DNA of 64,000 bases from Rhizobium sp. CIAT894 (GCF_000172795.2 NZ_CP020947.1:1367001-1431000), one strand, 5' to 3'; counted from the stretch's first letter, positions 45,855-54,567 are shown. Made by a program: numbers and translations. The notes: a model not told the origin generated them from the sequence alone.

Positions 45855-47255
45855 TCAAACCTCGTCTTCCACACGCAGCGCCCCCTTCGACCCGGCGATG
45901 CGCGCGACCAGATCCGGCAGGCTTTCGACTTCGCTCCAGCGCCCGCCGGAGCCCTTCGGCAACTCGGCGGAGGCGGACGGAAGCAGCGCTGCGGAAAAGC
46001 CCAGCTTCTCGGCTTCCTTGAGGCGCTGGGCGGTGTGCGCAACCGGCCGGATGGCGCCCGACAGGCTGACTTCGCCGAAATAGACGCAATCGGCAGGAAG
46101 GGCAATACCGGCAAGCGAGGAAACGAGCGCCGAGGCGACGGCGAGATCGGCGGCCGGTTCGGTGATGCGGTAACCGCCGGCGATGTTGAGATAGACATCG
46201 TGCTGGCCGAGCCTGACGCCGCAATGGGCTTCCAGCACCGCGAGGATCATCGACAGTCGGGCCGAATCCCAGCCGACCACGGCACGCCTGGGCGTGCCGA
46301 GCGAGGTCGGCGCCACCAGCGCCTGGACTTCGACCAGCACCGGCCGCGTGCCCTCCATGCCGGCGAAGACCGCTGCCCCCGGCGATTTCTCGTTGCGCTC
46401 GCCGAGGAAGAGTTCGGAGGGGTTGGCGACCTCGCGCAGTCCCCTGTCGGACATTTCGAAGACGCCGATCTCGTCGGTCGGGCCGAAGCGGTTCTTGACC
46501 GTGCGCAGGATGCGGTAGTGATGGCCGCGATCGCCCTCGAAATAGAGCACGGCGTCGACCATGTGCTCGACGACGCGCGGGCCGGCGATCTGCCCGTCCT
46601 TCGTCACATGCCCGACGAGAACCATGGCGGCCCCGGTCTGCTTGGCGAAACGGATCATCGCCTGCACGCCGGTGCGCACCTGCGTGACCGTTCCCGGCGC
46701 GGATTCGGCAAGTTCGCTCCACAGCGTCTGGATGGAATCGATGATGACGAGATCCGGCCGCTTGCCCTCGGCCAGCGTCGCCAGAATATCCTCGACATTG
46801 GTCTCGGCCGCCAGCATCACGTCGGTATCGGCCGCCGCAAGGCGCTGCGCCCGCAGCCGGACCTGGGCCACGGCTTCTTCGCCGGAGACATAGATGATCT
46901 TGTGGCCGCGCCGCGCAAGGGCGGCGGCCGCCTGCATCAGCAGCGTCGATTTGCCAATACCGGGATCGCCGCCGATCAGCACTGCCGATCCACGCACGAA
47001 GCCGCCGCCGAGCGCCCGGTCGAGTTCCGACATGGCGGTATGGACGCGCGGCGCCTCCTCGATCTCGCCCGACAGCGCCGTCAGCGTCACCGGCCTGCCT
47101 TTTTTCGGTGTCTTGCCGGGACCGGAGCCGATCCCGCCCATCGGGTCTTCTTCGACGATGGTGTTCCACGCGCCGCAGTTCTCGCATTTGCCGGCCCAGC
47201 GGTTATGAACCGTGCCGCAGTTCTGGCAGATGAATTGTGTCCTGGCCTTCGCCAT
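45855..47255 (-). CDS. radA: DNA repair protein RadA
   Basis: RadA (Sms) drives branch migration in recombination. The 466-aa protein has an N-terminal zinc finger (C10, C13, C24, C27), Walker A GDPGIGKST (96-104), the KNRFG signature (about 255) and a C-terminal Lon-protease-like domain (about 295-450). Start ATG 47255 overlaps the stop of the toxin gene as TGATG, so it is translationally coupled to the toxin-antitoxin pair, which is not the usual context. Confidence 0.95.
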   Translation of the reverse strand: MAKARTQFICQNCGTVHNRWAGKCENCGAWNTIVEEDPMGGIGSGPGKTPKKGRPVTLTALSGEIEEAPRVHTAMSELDRALGGGFVRGSAVLIGGDPGIGKSTLLMQAAAALARRGHKIIYVSGEEAVAQVRLRAQRLAAADTDVMLAAETNVEDILATLAEGKRPDLVIIDSIQTLWSELAESAPGTVTQVRTGVQAMIRFAKQTGAAMVLVGHVTKDGQIAGPRVVEHMVDAVLYFEGDRGHHYRILRTVKNRFGPTDEIGVFEMSDRGLREVANPSELFLGERNEKSPGAAVFAGMEGTRPVLVEVQALVAPTSLGTPRRAVVGWDSARLSMILAVLEAHCGVRLGQHDVYLNIAGGYRITEPAADLAVASALVSSLAGIALPADCVYFGEVSLSGAIRPVAHTAQRLKEAEKLGFSAALLPSASAELPKGSGGRWSEVESLPDLVARIAGSKGALRVEDEV

Positions 47256-47566
47256 CAATGACTGCTTTCGATAAAATCTTCGGGTGAGGCGTCTTCCCGT
47301 CCATGCAGGACGCGCACCACATGAAGCTCGTCGTCTCGGACGACGAAATAGATGCAACGATTCTTGTAAACAATTGCTCTGAGATCAGGGCTCAGCCAAC
47401 TGCGATTGACGCCTGTAAAACCAGACTGCGCAATCTGCTCGATCTTTTGGCTGATCTGGTCGAGGAGGCGCTTGGCGGCGATGGGATCGTCGCTTGCTAT
47501 ATAGCGGAACATCGATGTCAGATCGTCAATGGCCTTGCGGGAGAAGGTGAGGCGCCGGGGTTTAAT
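47255..47566 (-). CDS. ParE-like type II toxin (apparent ATT start)
   Basis: Starting at an ATT codon (complement of 47564-47566) the ORF encodes 103 aa opening with KPRRLTFSRKAIDDLTSMFR, a typical ParE beginning, and continuing to GVNRSWLSPDLRAIVYKNR and VVRVLHGRED, the typical ParE end. Beginning instead at the ATG at 47512 (85 aa) would lose the first beta strand and helix. The ATT overlaps the antitoxin stop by one base. The downstream stop overlaps radA. ParE toxins poison gyrase; whether this one is active is unknown. Confidence 0.72.
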   Translation of the reverse strand: MKPRRLTFSRKAIDDLTSMFRYIASDDPIAAKRLLDQISQKIEQIAQSGFTGVNRSWLSPDLRAIVYKNRCIYFVVRDDELHVVRVLHGREDASPEDFIESSH

Positions 47567-47819
47567 TATCGGTCTCCGCAGCTTCTCGCAGAATAAACGC
47601 CGTCAGCTCCTCGGCACTGTCGAAAGAGACCACCCGACCCATATCGATATCGTCCTGGCCCTCTTTGATGAGCGCCCGAAGTTTCGCAATCTTCGTTTCG
47701 CGTTCGCGCAGAAGCTCAAGACCGGCCTGAACGACGTCATCGGCATTGTCATAATATCCAGCCTTGATCTGTTGTTCGACAAAGGCTTCTTCGGCGGCGT
47801 TGAGACGAATTGTCGTCAT
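47562..47819 (-). CDS. ParD-like antitoxin
   Basis: The 85-aa protein (MTTIRLNAAEEAFVEQQIKA, then GYYDNADDVVQAGLELLRER) has the ParD/RHH antitoxin pattern: an N-terminal beta strand and two helices for DNA binding, and a C-terminal toxin-binding region (FDSAEELTAFIL). It directly precedes the ParE-like gene on the same strand. Ribbon-helix-helix antitoxins normally repress their own promoter, and the gap of 45 bases to alr leaves room for such a promoter. Confidence 0.82.
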   Translation of the reverse strand: MTTIRLNAAEEAFVEQQIKAGYYDNADDVVQAGLELLRERETKIAKLRALIKEGQDDIDMGRVVSFDSAEELTAFILREAAETDN

Positions 47820-47864
47820 GGCGGTCTCCTTTGCCGAATATATAACAATCTGCCGAGGACATTC

Positions 47865-49031
47865 CTACTCCTCGTCGGCGACATAGCGCCGTTCGTGGCG
47901 CAGCCCCATGCTGGTCAGGATCTCGTATCCGATCGTGCCCGCCGCCCGCGCCACGTCGTCAAGCGCCACGTTCTTTCCGAACAGCTCGACATAGTCGCCG
48001 GCGCGCAGGGCGTTCTCGGGCAGATCGGTGACGTCGAAGATCGTCAGGTCCATGGTGATCCGGCCGGCGACCGGCACCTTGTGTCCGGCGATGAAACCTT
48101 CCCCGCCTTGCGGTACCACCTGGCGCAGCGGCACGCCGCCGCTCGACTGGCTGCGCATGTAGCCGTCGGCATAACCGACCGAAACGATCGCCAGCCGGCT
48201 GTCGCGGCGAAGCTGCAGCGCCCGTCCATAACTGACGGTCTCGCCGGCCTCGACGTTGCGCACCTGGATGATACGGGCTTGTGCGGTTGCAACCGGCCGC
48301 ATCGGGTTTGCCATGCCGCAGACCGCTTCGCCGCCATAAAGCGCAATGCCCGGGCGCGTCAGGTCGAAGTGATAGTCCTCTCCGAGGAAGATGCCGGCCG
48401 AAGCGGCAAGACTTGAATCGATGCCTTCATAGGCGGCGCTAACCCTGCGGAATGATTCGAGTTGCCGCCTGTTCATCGCATGGCTGGGCTCGTCGCCGCA
48501 GGCAAGATGGCTCATGACGAGCACCGGCGCGAAACTCGCCGGCCGCGAGACGTCGTCGGCGAGCGCGATCGCATCGTCCATGTGCAGTCCCAGCCGATTG
48601 AAGCCGGTATCGACATGCAGCGCGCAGGGGTAGTCGCCGTAATCGGCAAGCACGGCCATCCAGAAGGCGAGCTGCTCGTCGGAGGAAATCACCGGCACCA
48701 GATCATTGTCGAAGAAGCGCCGCTCGGTGCCCGGCCATATGCCTGACAGCACGAAGATGCGGGCGTCCGGCGCATAGAGGCGAAGTGTCACGCCCTCGTC
48801 GACGGTCGCAACGAAGAAGTCGCGGGCGCCTGCCATATAGAGCGCTTCGCCGGCATCCTCGATGCCCATGCCATAGGCATCCGCCTTGACGACGGCGGCA
48901 GCACGCGCCGCACCGGAGCGGCGCGCCATGTCGCGCCAGTTTTCCGTCAGGGCCGCCAGGTCGACGGTCAGCCGCAGGCCTGCGGATGCAAAAAGATCGT
49001 CGTCTTCGAAGGGAATAGGAAAATCTGTCAT
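47865..49031 (-). CDS. alr: Alanine racemase
   Basis: Alr makes D-alanine for peptidoglycan. The 388-aa protein has the PLP-lysine motif VVKADAYGMG (K49), the MSHLACGDE stretch and the catalytic Tyr in SVGYADGYMR. The length is typical. On its minus strand the toxin-antitoxin pair follows, then radA, cvpA and purF. An oppositely oriented AraC-azlCD unit separates it from dnaB. Confidence 0.93.
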   Translation of the reverse strand: MTDFPIPFEDDDLFASAGLRLTVDLAALTENWRDMARRSGAARAAAVVKADAYGMGIEDAGEALYMAGARDFFVATVDEGVTLRLYAPDARIFVLSGIWPGTERRFFDNDLVPVISSDEQLAFWMAVLADYGDYPCALHVDTGFNRLGLHMDDAIALADDVSRPASFAPVLVMSHLACGDEPSHAMNRRQLESFRRVSAAYEGIDSSLAASAGIFLGEDYHFDLTRPGIALYGGEAVCGMANPMRPVATAQARIIQVRNVEAGETVSYGRALQLRRDSRLAIVSVGYADGYMRSQSSGGVPLRQVVPQGGEGFIAGHKVPVAGRITMDLTIFDVTDLPENALRAGDYVELFGKNVALDDVARAAGTIGYEILTSMGLRHERRYVADEE

Positions 49032-49136
49032 GAATCGCCGTGAAATAGTGGAAGGAAACCGCTTGGGACCAGTCTAGAGAGCATTGCGGTTAAGGGAAAG
49101 CGCAGGCAGCCACATACCACCCTTTGCTTCTTGCAC

Positions 49137-49179
49137 GATCACTTTTGTTCAAGACGCATGCTGGCTTCGGCGTTAATCT
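49137..49179 (+). promoter_or_regulatory. Candidate AraC-controlled promoter for the araC-type gene
   Basis: GATCACTTTTGTTCAA (49137-49152) is followed, 21 bases later, by TAATCT (49174-49179), a -10-like box. A nearly identical motif with the same 21-base spacing occurs before azlC (50042-50084). The position just upstream of the -35 region suggests a class-II activator site. Start 49222 leaves a leader of about 35 bases. Confidence 0.5.
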
Positions 49180-49221
49180 TATCGGATGCACAACGTATCG
49201 CAGAAAGAGGCGGCAGACGCC

Positions 49222-50043
49222 ATGCCGCTTGCCAACGTGGAAACGGCCCGCTTCTGGCGGGATGGCCGCTTCCGCGATATGGAGTGTCTGAGCGCCACTT
49301 TCCTGACGCACGAATACGCGCCGCACGCGCACGATACGTTCAGCATCGGCGCGATCGAAAGCGGCACCCAGATCGCTACTCTCAGCGGCAGGAAAGAGGA
49401 AACCGGCCCGGGTGATTTTTATCTCATCGATCCCGGCGTCGTTCATGATGGCACGCCCGGCGGCGAAGGCTATCGCTATCGCATGATCTATCCGGATACG
49501 AAGCTGTTCGTCGATATTCTGGAGGATGTCACGGGCAAGGCCTTCCACGCGACGCCGTCTTTCTCCAGTGCGCTGCCGCGCGATCCGCAACTTGCCAATG
49601 CGTTTCATGCCGCCCACCGCACGCTCGAAAGGGGAGCAGGCGCGCTGGAGGCCGATGAAAGCATGTTCTCGGTGCTGGCGGCCATCTTTGCGCGCCACGG
49701 CAGCACGATCGTCGTGCCTGTCGATACGCAGGAACGAAGCGCGGTCGCCCGCGCCCGCGAATATCTCATCGAGAATTTCGACAGCGATGTCGGCCTCGAG
49801 GAACTGGCCGGCGTGGCGGGATTGAGCCGCGCTCACCTCATCCGCGCCTTCCGCAAAGAATATCACATCACCCCGCACGCTTTTCTGACGGATCGGCGCG
49901 TGCAGGTGGCCCGCCGCCTGCTGCGGCAGGGGCGCATGCCGGCCGACATCGCGCTTGAATGCGGTTTTGCCGATCAGGCGCATTTCACCCGGCACTTCAA
50001 GGCGCGGACGGGCGTAACCCCCGGCCAATTCCGCACCGGCTGA
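49222..50043 (+). CDS. AraC-family transcriptional regulator
   Basis: The 273-aa protein (from ATG 49222; 285 aa from ATG 49186) has an N-terminal cupin-like AraC-binding domain (HEYAPHAHDTFSIGAIESGT, GDFYLIDPGVVHDG) and a C-terminal double helix-turn-helix (VGLEELAGVAGLSRAHLIRA and MPADIALECGFADQAHFTRH). ATG 49222 has AGAGGCGG upstream, whereas 49186 has no ribosome site. It precedes azlCD by 67 bases and shares a promoter motif with it, so it most likely controls azlCD and itself. Confidence 0.9.
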   Translation: MPLANVETARFWRDGRFRDMECLSATFLTHEYAPHAHDTFSIGAIESGTQIATLSGRKEETGPGDFYLIDPGVVHDGTPGGEGYRYRMIYPDTKLFVDILEDVTGKAFHATPSFSSALPRDPQLANAFHAAHRTLERGAGALEADESMFSVLAAIFARHGSTIVVPVDTQERSAVARAREYLIENFDSDVGLEELAGVAGLSRAHLIRAFRKEYHITPHAFLTDRRVQVARRLLRQGRMPADIALECGFADQAHFTRHFKARTGVTPGQFRTG

Positions 50044-50084
50044 TCACTTTCGTTCAATACAGCCATGGCGGGCTGGGCTAACCC
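50042..50084 (+). promoter_or_regulatory. Candidate AraC-controlled promoter for azlCD
   Basis: GATCACTTTCGTTCAA (50042-50057) matches 15 of 16 bases of the motif before the araC-type gene, and TAACCC (50079-50084) lies the same 21 bases after it as TAATCT does there. The motif overlaps the regulator's stop codon. AGGAGG at 50099-50104 serves azlC. Confidence 0.5.
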
Positions 50085-50110
50085 TCCGCGATCTTGATCA
50101 GGAGGTTGCC

Positions 50111-50830
50111 ATGTTGCAGCACAGCCGGCCATCCGGTGAATTTCTTATCGGCGAATTTCTTGCCGGAATGCGCGTCATCTTTCCGCTTGTCGTCGCTGTC
50201 TTGCCGATCGGCCTCGTCTTCGGCGCGGTCGCGGCCACCAAGGGCATTTCGCCGCTGGAAACGACGCTGATGAGCGCACTTGTCTTTGCGGGCGGCTCGC
50301 AATTCGTGGCGATGGACATCTGGACGCATCCGGCAAGCTGGATCGGTATTGGCTTCGCCGCCCTGCTGGTCAATATCCGCCACGTGCTGATGAGCGCATC
50401 AATCGGTTCGAAAATGCAGTCCTTCCCTGGCATCAAACGCTATATCGCCATGCTCTTCCTCGCCGACGAGCTCTGGGCCATGGCGGAATTCCGCGCCGGG
50501 AGCACCCGGCTGACACCCGCCTGGTATGCCGGCATCGTCGCGCCCTTCTACCTCACCTGGGTCGGCGCGTCGCTGACGGGCGCTCTGCTCGGCGCCTTTC
50601 TCGGCAATCCTGCCGTCATCGGCCTTGATTTCACCTTTCCGGCGGTTTTCGTCGTGCTCGTCACGGGCTTCTGGAAGGGCCCGGAAACCGGCGCCGTCCT
50701 CGCGGCAAGCGGTGCTGCCTCCGTTGCGGTTCATCACTTCGTGCCCGGGGTCTGGTATATAGCCGCCGGTGCGCTGGCTGGGCTGGCAATGGCCCTCTGG
50801 CAGGGCAGGGCGCGGGAGCAAGCGGCATGA
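50111..50830 (+). CDS. azlC: AzlC-family branched-chain amino acid exporter subunit
   Basis: The 239-aa protein has about eight hydrophobic helices and the AzlC pattern (GMRVIFPLVVAVLPIGLVFG, ALVFAGGSQFVAMDIW, VNIRHVLMSASI). AzlC with the small AzlD protein exports branched-chain amino acids or their analogues. It overlaps azlD by 4 bases. An AraC-type gene lies directly upstream and may regulate it. Confidence 0.92.
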   Translation: MLQHSRPSGEFLIGEFLAGMRVIFPLVVAVLPIGLVFGAVAATKGISPLETTLMSALVFAGGSQFVAMDIWTHPASWIGIGFAALLVNIRHVLMSASIGSKMQSFPGIKRYIAMLFLADELWAMAEFRAGSTRLTPAWYAGIVAPFYLTWVGASLTGALLGAFLGNPAVIGLDFTFPAVFVVLVTGFWKGPETGAVLAASGAASVAVHHFVPGVWYIAAGALAGLAMALWQGRAREQAA

Positions 50831-51129
50831 CGCTTGACCTCAACACCCTTATCGCCATCCTCGCGATGGCTGCCGCAACGGTCTTCACCCGCGTTAGCGG
50901 CCTCGTGTTGATCCGTTACATAGAGATGGACGAGCGGCGGAGAATGGCGATCGAAGCCATTCCGCCGGCCGTGCTGATGGCCGTCATCGCCCCGACCGCC
51001 TTTGCGGTAGGTTGGGCGGAGACGCTGGCCTGCGCGGTAACCGCCATCGCTGCACGCCGTTTGCCGATGCTTGCAAGCGTCGTGGTTGGCGTGACTACGG
51101 TCGCTCTGTTGCGGGCCGTTGGGCTCTAA
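50827..51129 (+). CDS. azlD: AzlD-family membrane protein
   Basis: The 100-aa protein is made of about four hydrophobic helices (LIAILAMAAATVFTRVSGLV; AIPPAVLMAVIAPTAFAVGW) and is the usual small partner of AzlC. The 4-base overlap with azlC couples their translation. It converges on dnaB with 24 bases between the two stops. Confidence 0.92.
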   Translation: MTLDLNTLIAILAMAAATVFTRVSGLVLIRYIEMDERRRMAIEAIPPAVLMAVIAPTAFAVGWAETLACAVTAIAARRLPMLASVVVGVTTVALLRAVGL

Positions 51130-51137
51130 GGGAAATC

Positions 51138-51155
51138 GACGCGGGAAACCGCGTC
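51138..51155 (-). terminator. Hairpin at the azlD/dnaB convergence
   Basis: GACGCGG (51138-51144) pairs with CCGCGTC (51149-51155) around a GAAA loop. It overlaps the dnaB stop codon. No T-run follows on either strand, so it may be only a weak terminator or mRNA-stabilising hairpin. Confidence 0.35.
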
Positions 51156-52656
51156 AATGTTCCTCGTAATGGGTGAAGGAGGGATCGGCGAGATCGGCGA
51201 AGCGGGTGAATTCCGACTGGAAGGCGAGCTTTACCGTGCCTGTCGGCCCATGGCGCTGCTTGGCGATGATGACGTCGGCCGTGCCCTTCACCTTGTCGAA
51301 CAGCGCTTCCCATTCCGGATATTTCGGATCCTGGATGTCGCGCGGCTCCGAATTTTTGACGTAGTATTCCTCACGGAACACGAAGAGCACGACGTCGGCG
51401 TCCTGCTCGATCGAGCCGGATTCGCGGAGGTCGGAAAGCTGCGGCCGCTTGTCGTCGCGGCTTTCGACCTGGCGCGAAAGCTGCGAGAGCGCGATGATCG
51501 GAACGTTGAGCTCCTTGCCGAGCGCCTTGAGGCCCGTGGTGATCTGGGTAATTTCCTGCACGCGGTTGTCGCTTGACTTGCCCGAGCCGGTCATCAGCTG
51601 GATGTAGTCGACCACAAGCACGTCGAGGCCGCGCTGACGCTTGAGACGGCGTGCGCGCGCCGAAAGCTGAGCGATCGAGATACCGCCGGTCTGGTCGATA
51701 TAGAGCGGCACCTTCTGCATCATCATCGAGCAGGCGACCAGCTTCTCGAAATCGGCATCGTTGATGTCGCCGCGGCGGATCTTCGAGGAGGAGACTTCCG
51801 TCTGCTCGGAGATGATACGCGTGGCGAGCTGTTCCGACGACATTTCGAGCGAATAGAAGCCGACGACGCCGCCGTTTTTGGCTTTCATGCTGCCGTCCGG
51901 CTGCACCTCGCCTTCGTAGGCGGCGGCGATATTGTAGGCGATGTTTGTGGCAAGCGAGGTCTTGCCCATGCCGGGGCGTCCGGCCAGCACGATCAAGTCC
52001 GAACGCTGCAGGCCGCCCATCTTGGAATCCAGCGAATGGATGCCGGTGGAAATGCCGGAAAGCCCGCCGTCACGCTCCTTGGCGACGGCCGCCATGTCGA
52101 TCGCCAGCGCCACCGCATCGTTGAAGGCCTGGAAGCCGCCGTCGTAGCGGCCGTTTTCCGCCAGTTCGAAAAGGCGGCGCTCGGTATCCTCGATCTGTGA
52201 CTGCGGCGGCATGTCGAGCGGCGCATCATAGGCGATGTTGACGACGTCTTCGCCGATGGTGATCAGCGCCCGGCGCAGCGCAAGGTCATAGATCGCCCGG
52301 CCGTAATCCTCGGCATTGATGACCGTGACGGCATTGCTGACGAGGCTTGCCAGATATTGCGAAACCGTCATGTCGCCGACCTTCTCGTCGGCCTTCAGGA
52401 AGGTCTTGATCGTCACCGGATTGGCGATCTTGCCCATGCGGATGATATCGCCGGCAACCTCGAAAATCTTCCGGTGCAGCGGCTCATAGAGATGGATCGG
52501 CTTGAGGAAGTCGGACACACGGTAATAGGCGTCGTTGTTCATCAGGATCGCACCCAGAAGCGCCTGCTCGGCTTCGATATTGTTGGGTGCTTCGCGATAA
52601 TGCTGCTCCGACGGAGCAACGGCTGCAATCTTTCGAGCGGCGTCGTTCATCATCAT
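51154..52656 (-). CDS. dnaB: Replicative DNA helicase
   Basis: DnaB unwinds DNA at replication forks. The 500-aa protein has the N-terminal helical domain (PNNIEAEQALLGAILMNNDA) and the RecA-like C-terminal domain with Walker A GRPGMGKTS, KLVVDYIQLM-like Walker B (VLVVDYIQLMTG) and the Arg-finger region. I chose ATG 52656, the first of three consecutive ATG codons; the frame extends 11 codons further upstream without support. It lies downstream of rplI and rpsR/rpsF on the same strand. Confidence 0.95.
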   Translation of the reverse strand: MMMNDAARKIAAVAPSEQHYREAPNNIEAEQALLGAILMNNDAYYRVSDFLKPIHLYEPLHRKIFEVAGDIIRMGKIANPVTIKTFLKADEKVGDMTVSQYLASLVSNAVTVINAEDYGRAIYDLALRRALITIGEDVVNIAYDAPLDMPPQSQIEDTERRLFELAENGRYDGGFQAFNDAVALAIDMAAVAKERDGGLSGISTGIHSLDSKMGGLQRSDLIVLAGRPGMGKTSLATNIAYNIAAAYEGEVQPDGSMKAKNGGVVGFYSLEMSSEQLATRIISEQTEVSSSKIRRGDINDADFEKLVACSMMMQKVPLYIDQTGGISIAQLSARARRLKRQRGLDVLVVDYIQLMTGSGKSSDNRVQEITQITTGLKALGKELNVPIIALSQLSRQVESRDDKRPQLSDLRESGSIEQDADVVLFVFREEYYVKNSEPRDIQDPKYPEWEALFDKVKGTADVIIAKQRHGPTGTVKLAFQSEFTRFADLADPSFTHYEEH

Positions 52657-52980
52657 CCGTTCTGTCTTTTTCCAGTTCCGGATTTGCAATTCCGGACGCG
52701 AAAATCAAGAGGCTGCGAAAGGAGCGGGGGCTCGCTTCGGTTAAATCCTGAACGCTGTGCACGTTGTTCGACTTCTCCACAGTCCTGGGCGACACAGTGG
52801 AGAAATACTGGCAGTGTCACCCGCACGACACGGTATGGCGCCGACTCAGCCCATCCCTTTCGGAGAACACTATTTTACCGCGACGCGACAAAGCTCGCAG
52901 CAAAAACATCCGGAAAATCCCCAACGAAAAAGCCCGGCACGATGGCCGGGCTTCCCTCACGCGGATCGCTCCGACGAGAA
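52657..52980. other. 324-base gap between dnaB and rplI
   Basis: This gap holds the dnaB promoter and the rplI terminator (52924-52953). No gene is supported; small ORFs here match neither neighbour. The dnaB leader is longer than usual but shows no clear structure. Confidence 0.5.
52924..52953 (-). terminator. Terminator after rplI
   Basis: AAGCCCGGC (52930-52938) pairs with GCCGGGCTT (52945-52953) and, on the minus strand, is followed by TTTTTCGTT. It lies 28 bases after the rplI stop and precedes dnaB. Confidence 0.8.
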
Positions 52981-53559
52981 TTATGCTTCGTCTTCGTCGA
53001 TGCCGTCGGCTTCCGGATCGAAGAAATCCTCGGGACGCAGTGCGTCTTCGTCGACACCGTAGATCGCGTCGACCGAGGTCAGCTCTTCGCCCTTTGCCTG
53101 GCGCTCTGCCTCTTCGGCGGAGCGGGCAACGTTGAGCTCGACGTGGATTTCGACTTCGGCATGCAGCTGCAGCTCGACCTTGTGCAGGCCGATCGCCTTG
53201 ATCGGCGTGTTCAGGTGAACCTGGTTACGGCCGATGTTGAAGCCTTCGGCGGCGAGAATCTCGACGACGTCACGGGCGGCGACCGAACCGTAGAGCTGGC
53301 CGGTTTCGCCGGCGGAGCGAACGACGATGAAGGACTTGCCGTCGAGAACGTCGGCGACCTTCTGGGCTTCCGACTTGCGCTCGAGGTTGCGGGCTTCGAG
53401 CGTTGCGCGCTCGGATTCGAAGCGGGCCTTGTTGGCGGCGTTGGCGCGCAGCGCCTTGCCGAGCGGCAGCAGGTAGTTACGGGCAAAGCCGTCGCGAACC
53501 TTTACGGTTTCGCCCATCTGGCCGAGCTTGGAGATGCGTTCGAGAAGAATGACGTCCAT
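52981..53559 (-). CDS. rplI: 50S ribosomal protein L9
   Basis: L9 binds 23S rRNA at the base of the L1 stalk. The 192-aa protein has the N-terminal fold ([33 protein letters not shown]) and the central helix and C-terminal domain. A long acidic C-terminal tail ([16 protein letters not shown]) extends past the usual 150 aa form, as in many alphaproteobacteria. Confidence 0.95.
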   Translation of the reverse strand: MDVILLERISKLGQMGETVKVRDGFARNYLLPLGKALRANAANKARFESERATLEARNLERKSEAQKVADVLDGKSFIVVRSAGETGQLYGSVAARDVVEILAAEGFNIGRNQVHLNTPIKAIGLHKVELQLHAEVEIHVELNVARSAEEAERQAKGEELTSVDAIYGVDEDALRPEDFFDPEADGIDEDEA

Positions 53560-53580
53560 TTTCTTTTCCTTTCGTGTGTC

Positions 53581-54567
53581 TCAGATTTTCGTATCGGATT
53601 GTTTGGGGGCATCGGCATCTTTCGTCGGGGTCAGCGCGATCGCTTTGCGCGTATCGCTGAGACCGAGGACGAGGATGAGGAAAGCGGGCAGCAGCATCAG
53701 CATCGATGCCAGGTAGCTGAGGATGAGGGCCGGCAAACGCCAGTCCTTGCCGCGCGTGCGGAAGTGCAGCGAGGCGAAGCCGGAGAGCATGAAGCCGGCG
53801 CCGAAAGTGCCGACCACGGTCGCGCCGATCAGCGCCGGAACGCCGCCGAAGAAGCAGGCGGCAAGCCCGGCGAGGAAGATGAAGATCGAGTTGCGGTTCA
53901 TGCGCAGCGACGAGGGAATGTCCTCGCGCGGGCGAAGGCCGAGGCCGGAGGCGGCGACGATGCGCACCGCAAAATAATAGGCGGCAAACAGCATGGAGAC
54001 CCACATGCCGCCCTGCACGGCCGGCAGCATCAGCACGATCAGCGATTTGGTCTGCGCGGTCGCTGCCGGGTCGGGCATGAAGTCCGGTTGCTGTTCCTTG
54101 ACCGATGCGATCAGCAGATCGACGATCTGATCGGTGATCGCAGGCCCGTAGCCGATGATCACGCCGATGACGATGACGGCGAACGTCACCAGGCCACAGA
54201 GATGCAGCAGGATATCGGACAGCGGGTACCAGGCAAGCAGATGGTCGGGGCCGCCGAGTTCGGAAGCGGGACGCGCGAGATTGGCGAGATGGCTGAGCCA
54301 GCCGGCCGGCAGCAGCGTCACCAGCGTCATGATCAGCGCAAAGGACGGCGACATGACGATCGCGCCGAGTGCTGCAGCCATGACGACAGCCGCGATCGCG
54401 GCGGCATTGCCCCAGCCGAGCCCGACGATCAGGATCGGCAGTGCCGAGGCCGTATAGAGAAGCGCGCTGAAAAACGACGGCTGCATGCTCGCTCCCAGCA
54501 TCAGCAGGAAGGCAGTCAAGCCGGCGAGTCCGCCGATCAGCAGCGTTCTAAGGTTCGGTCGTTTCAA
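53581..54567 (-). CDS. DUF2232 (YybS-like) membrane protein
   Basis: The 328-aa protein has about eight to ten hydrophobic helices and ends with a short hydrophilic tail. The pattern is that of DUF2232 family proteins; function unknown. It lies between rpsR and rplI on the same strand, an order seen in other alphaproteobacteria, which suggests a cotranscribed gene of the ribosomal block. Confidence 0.82.
   Translation of the reverse strand: MKRPNLRTLLIGGLAGLTAFLLMLGASMQPSFFSALLYTASALPILIVGLGWGNAAAIAAVVMAAALGAIVMSPSFALIMTLVTLLPAGWLSHLANLARPASELGGPDHLLAWYPLSDILLHLCGLVTFAVIVIGVIIGYGPAITDQIVDLLIASVKEQQPDFMPDPAATAQTKSLIVLMLPAVQGGMWVSMLFAAYYFAVRIVAASGLGLRPREDIPSSLRMNRNSIFIFLAGLAACFFGGVPALIGATVVGTFGAGFMLSGFASLHFRTRGKDWRLPALILSYLASMLMLLPAFLILVLGLSDTRKAIALTPTKDADAPKQSDTKI

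Noticed and set aside
47255..47512. Toxin gene starting at the first ATG
   Set aside because: This form lacks the N-terminal strand and helix that are clearly encoded in frame just upstream, so the longer form was chosen.
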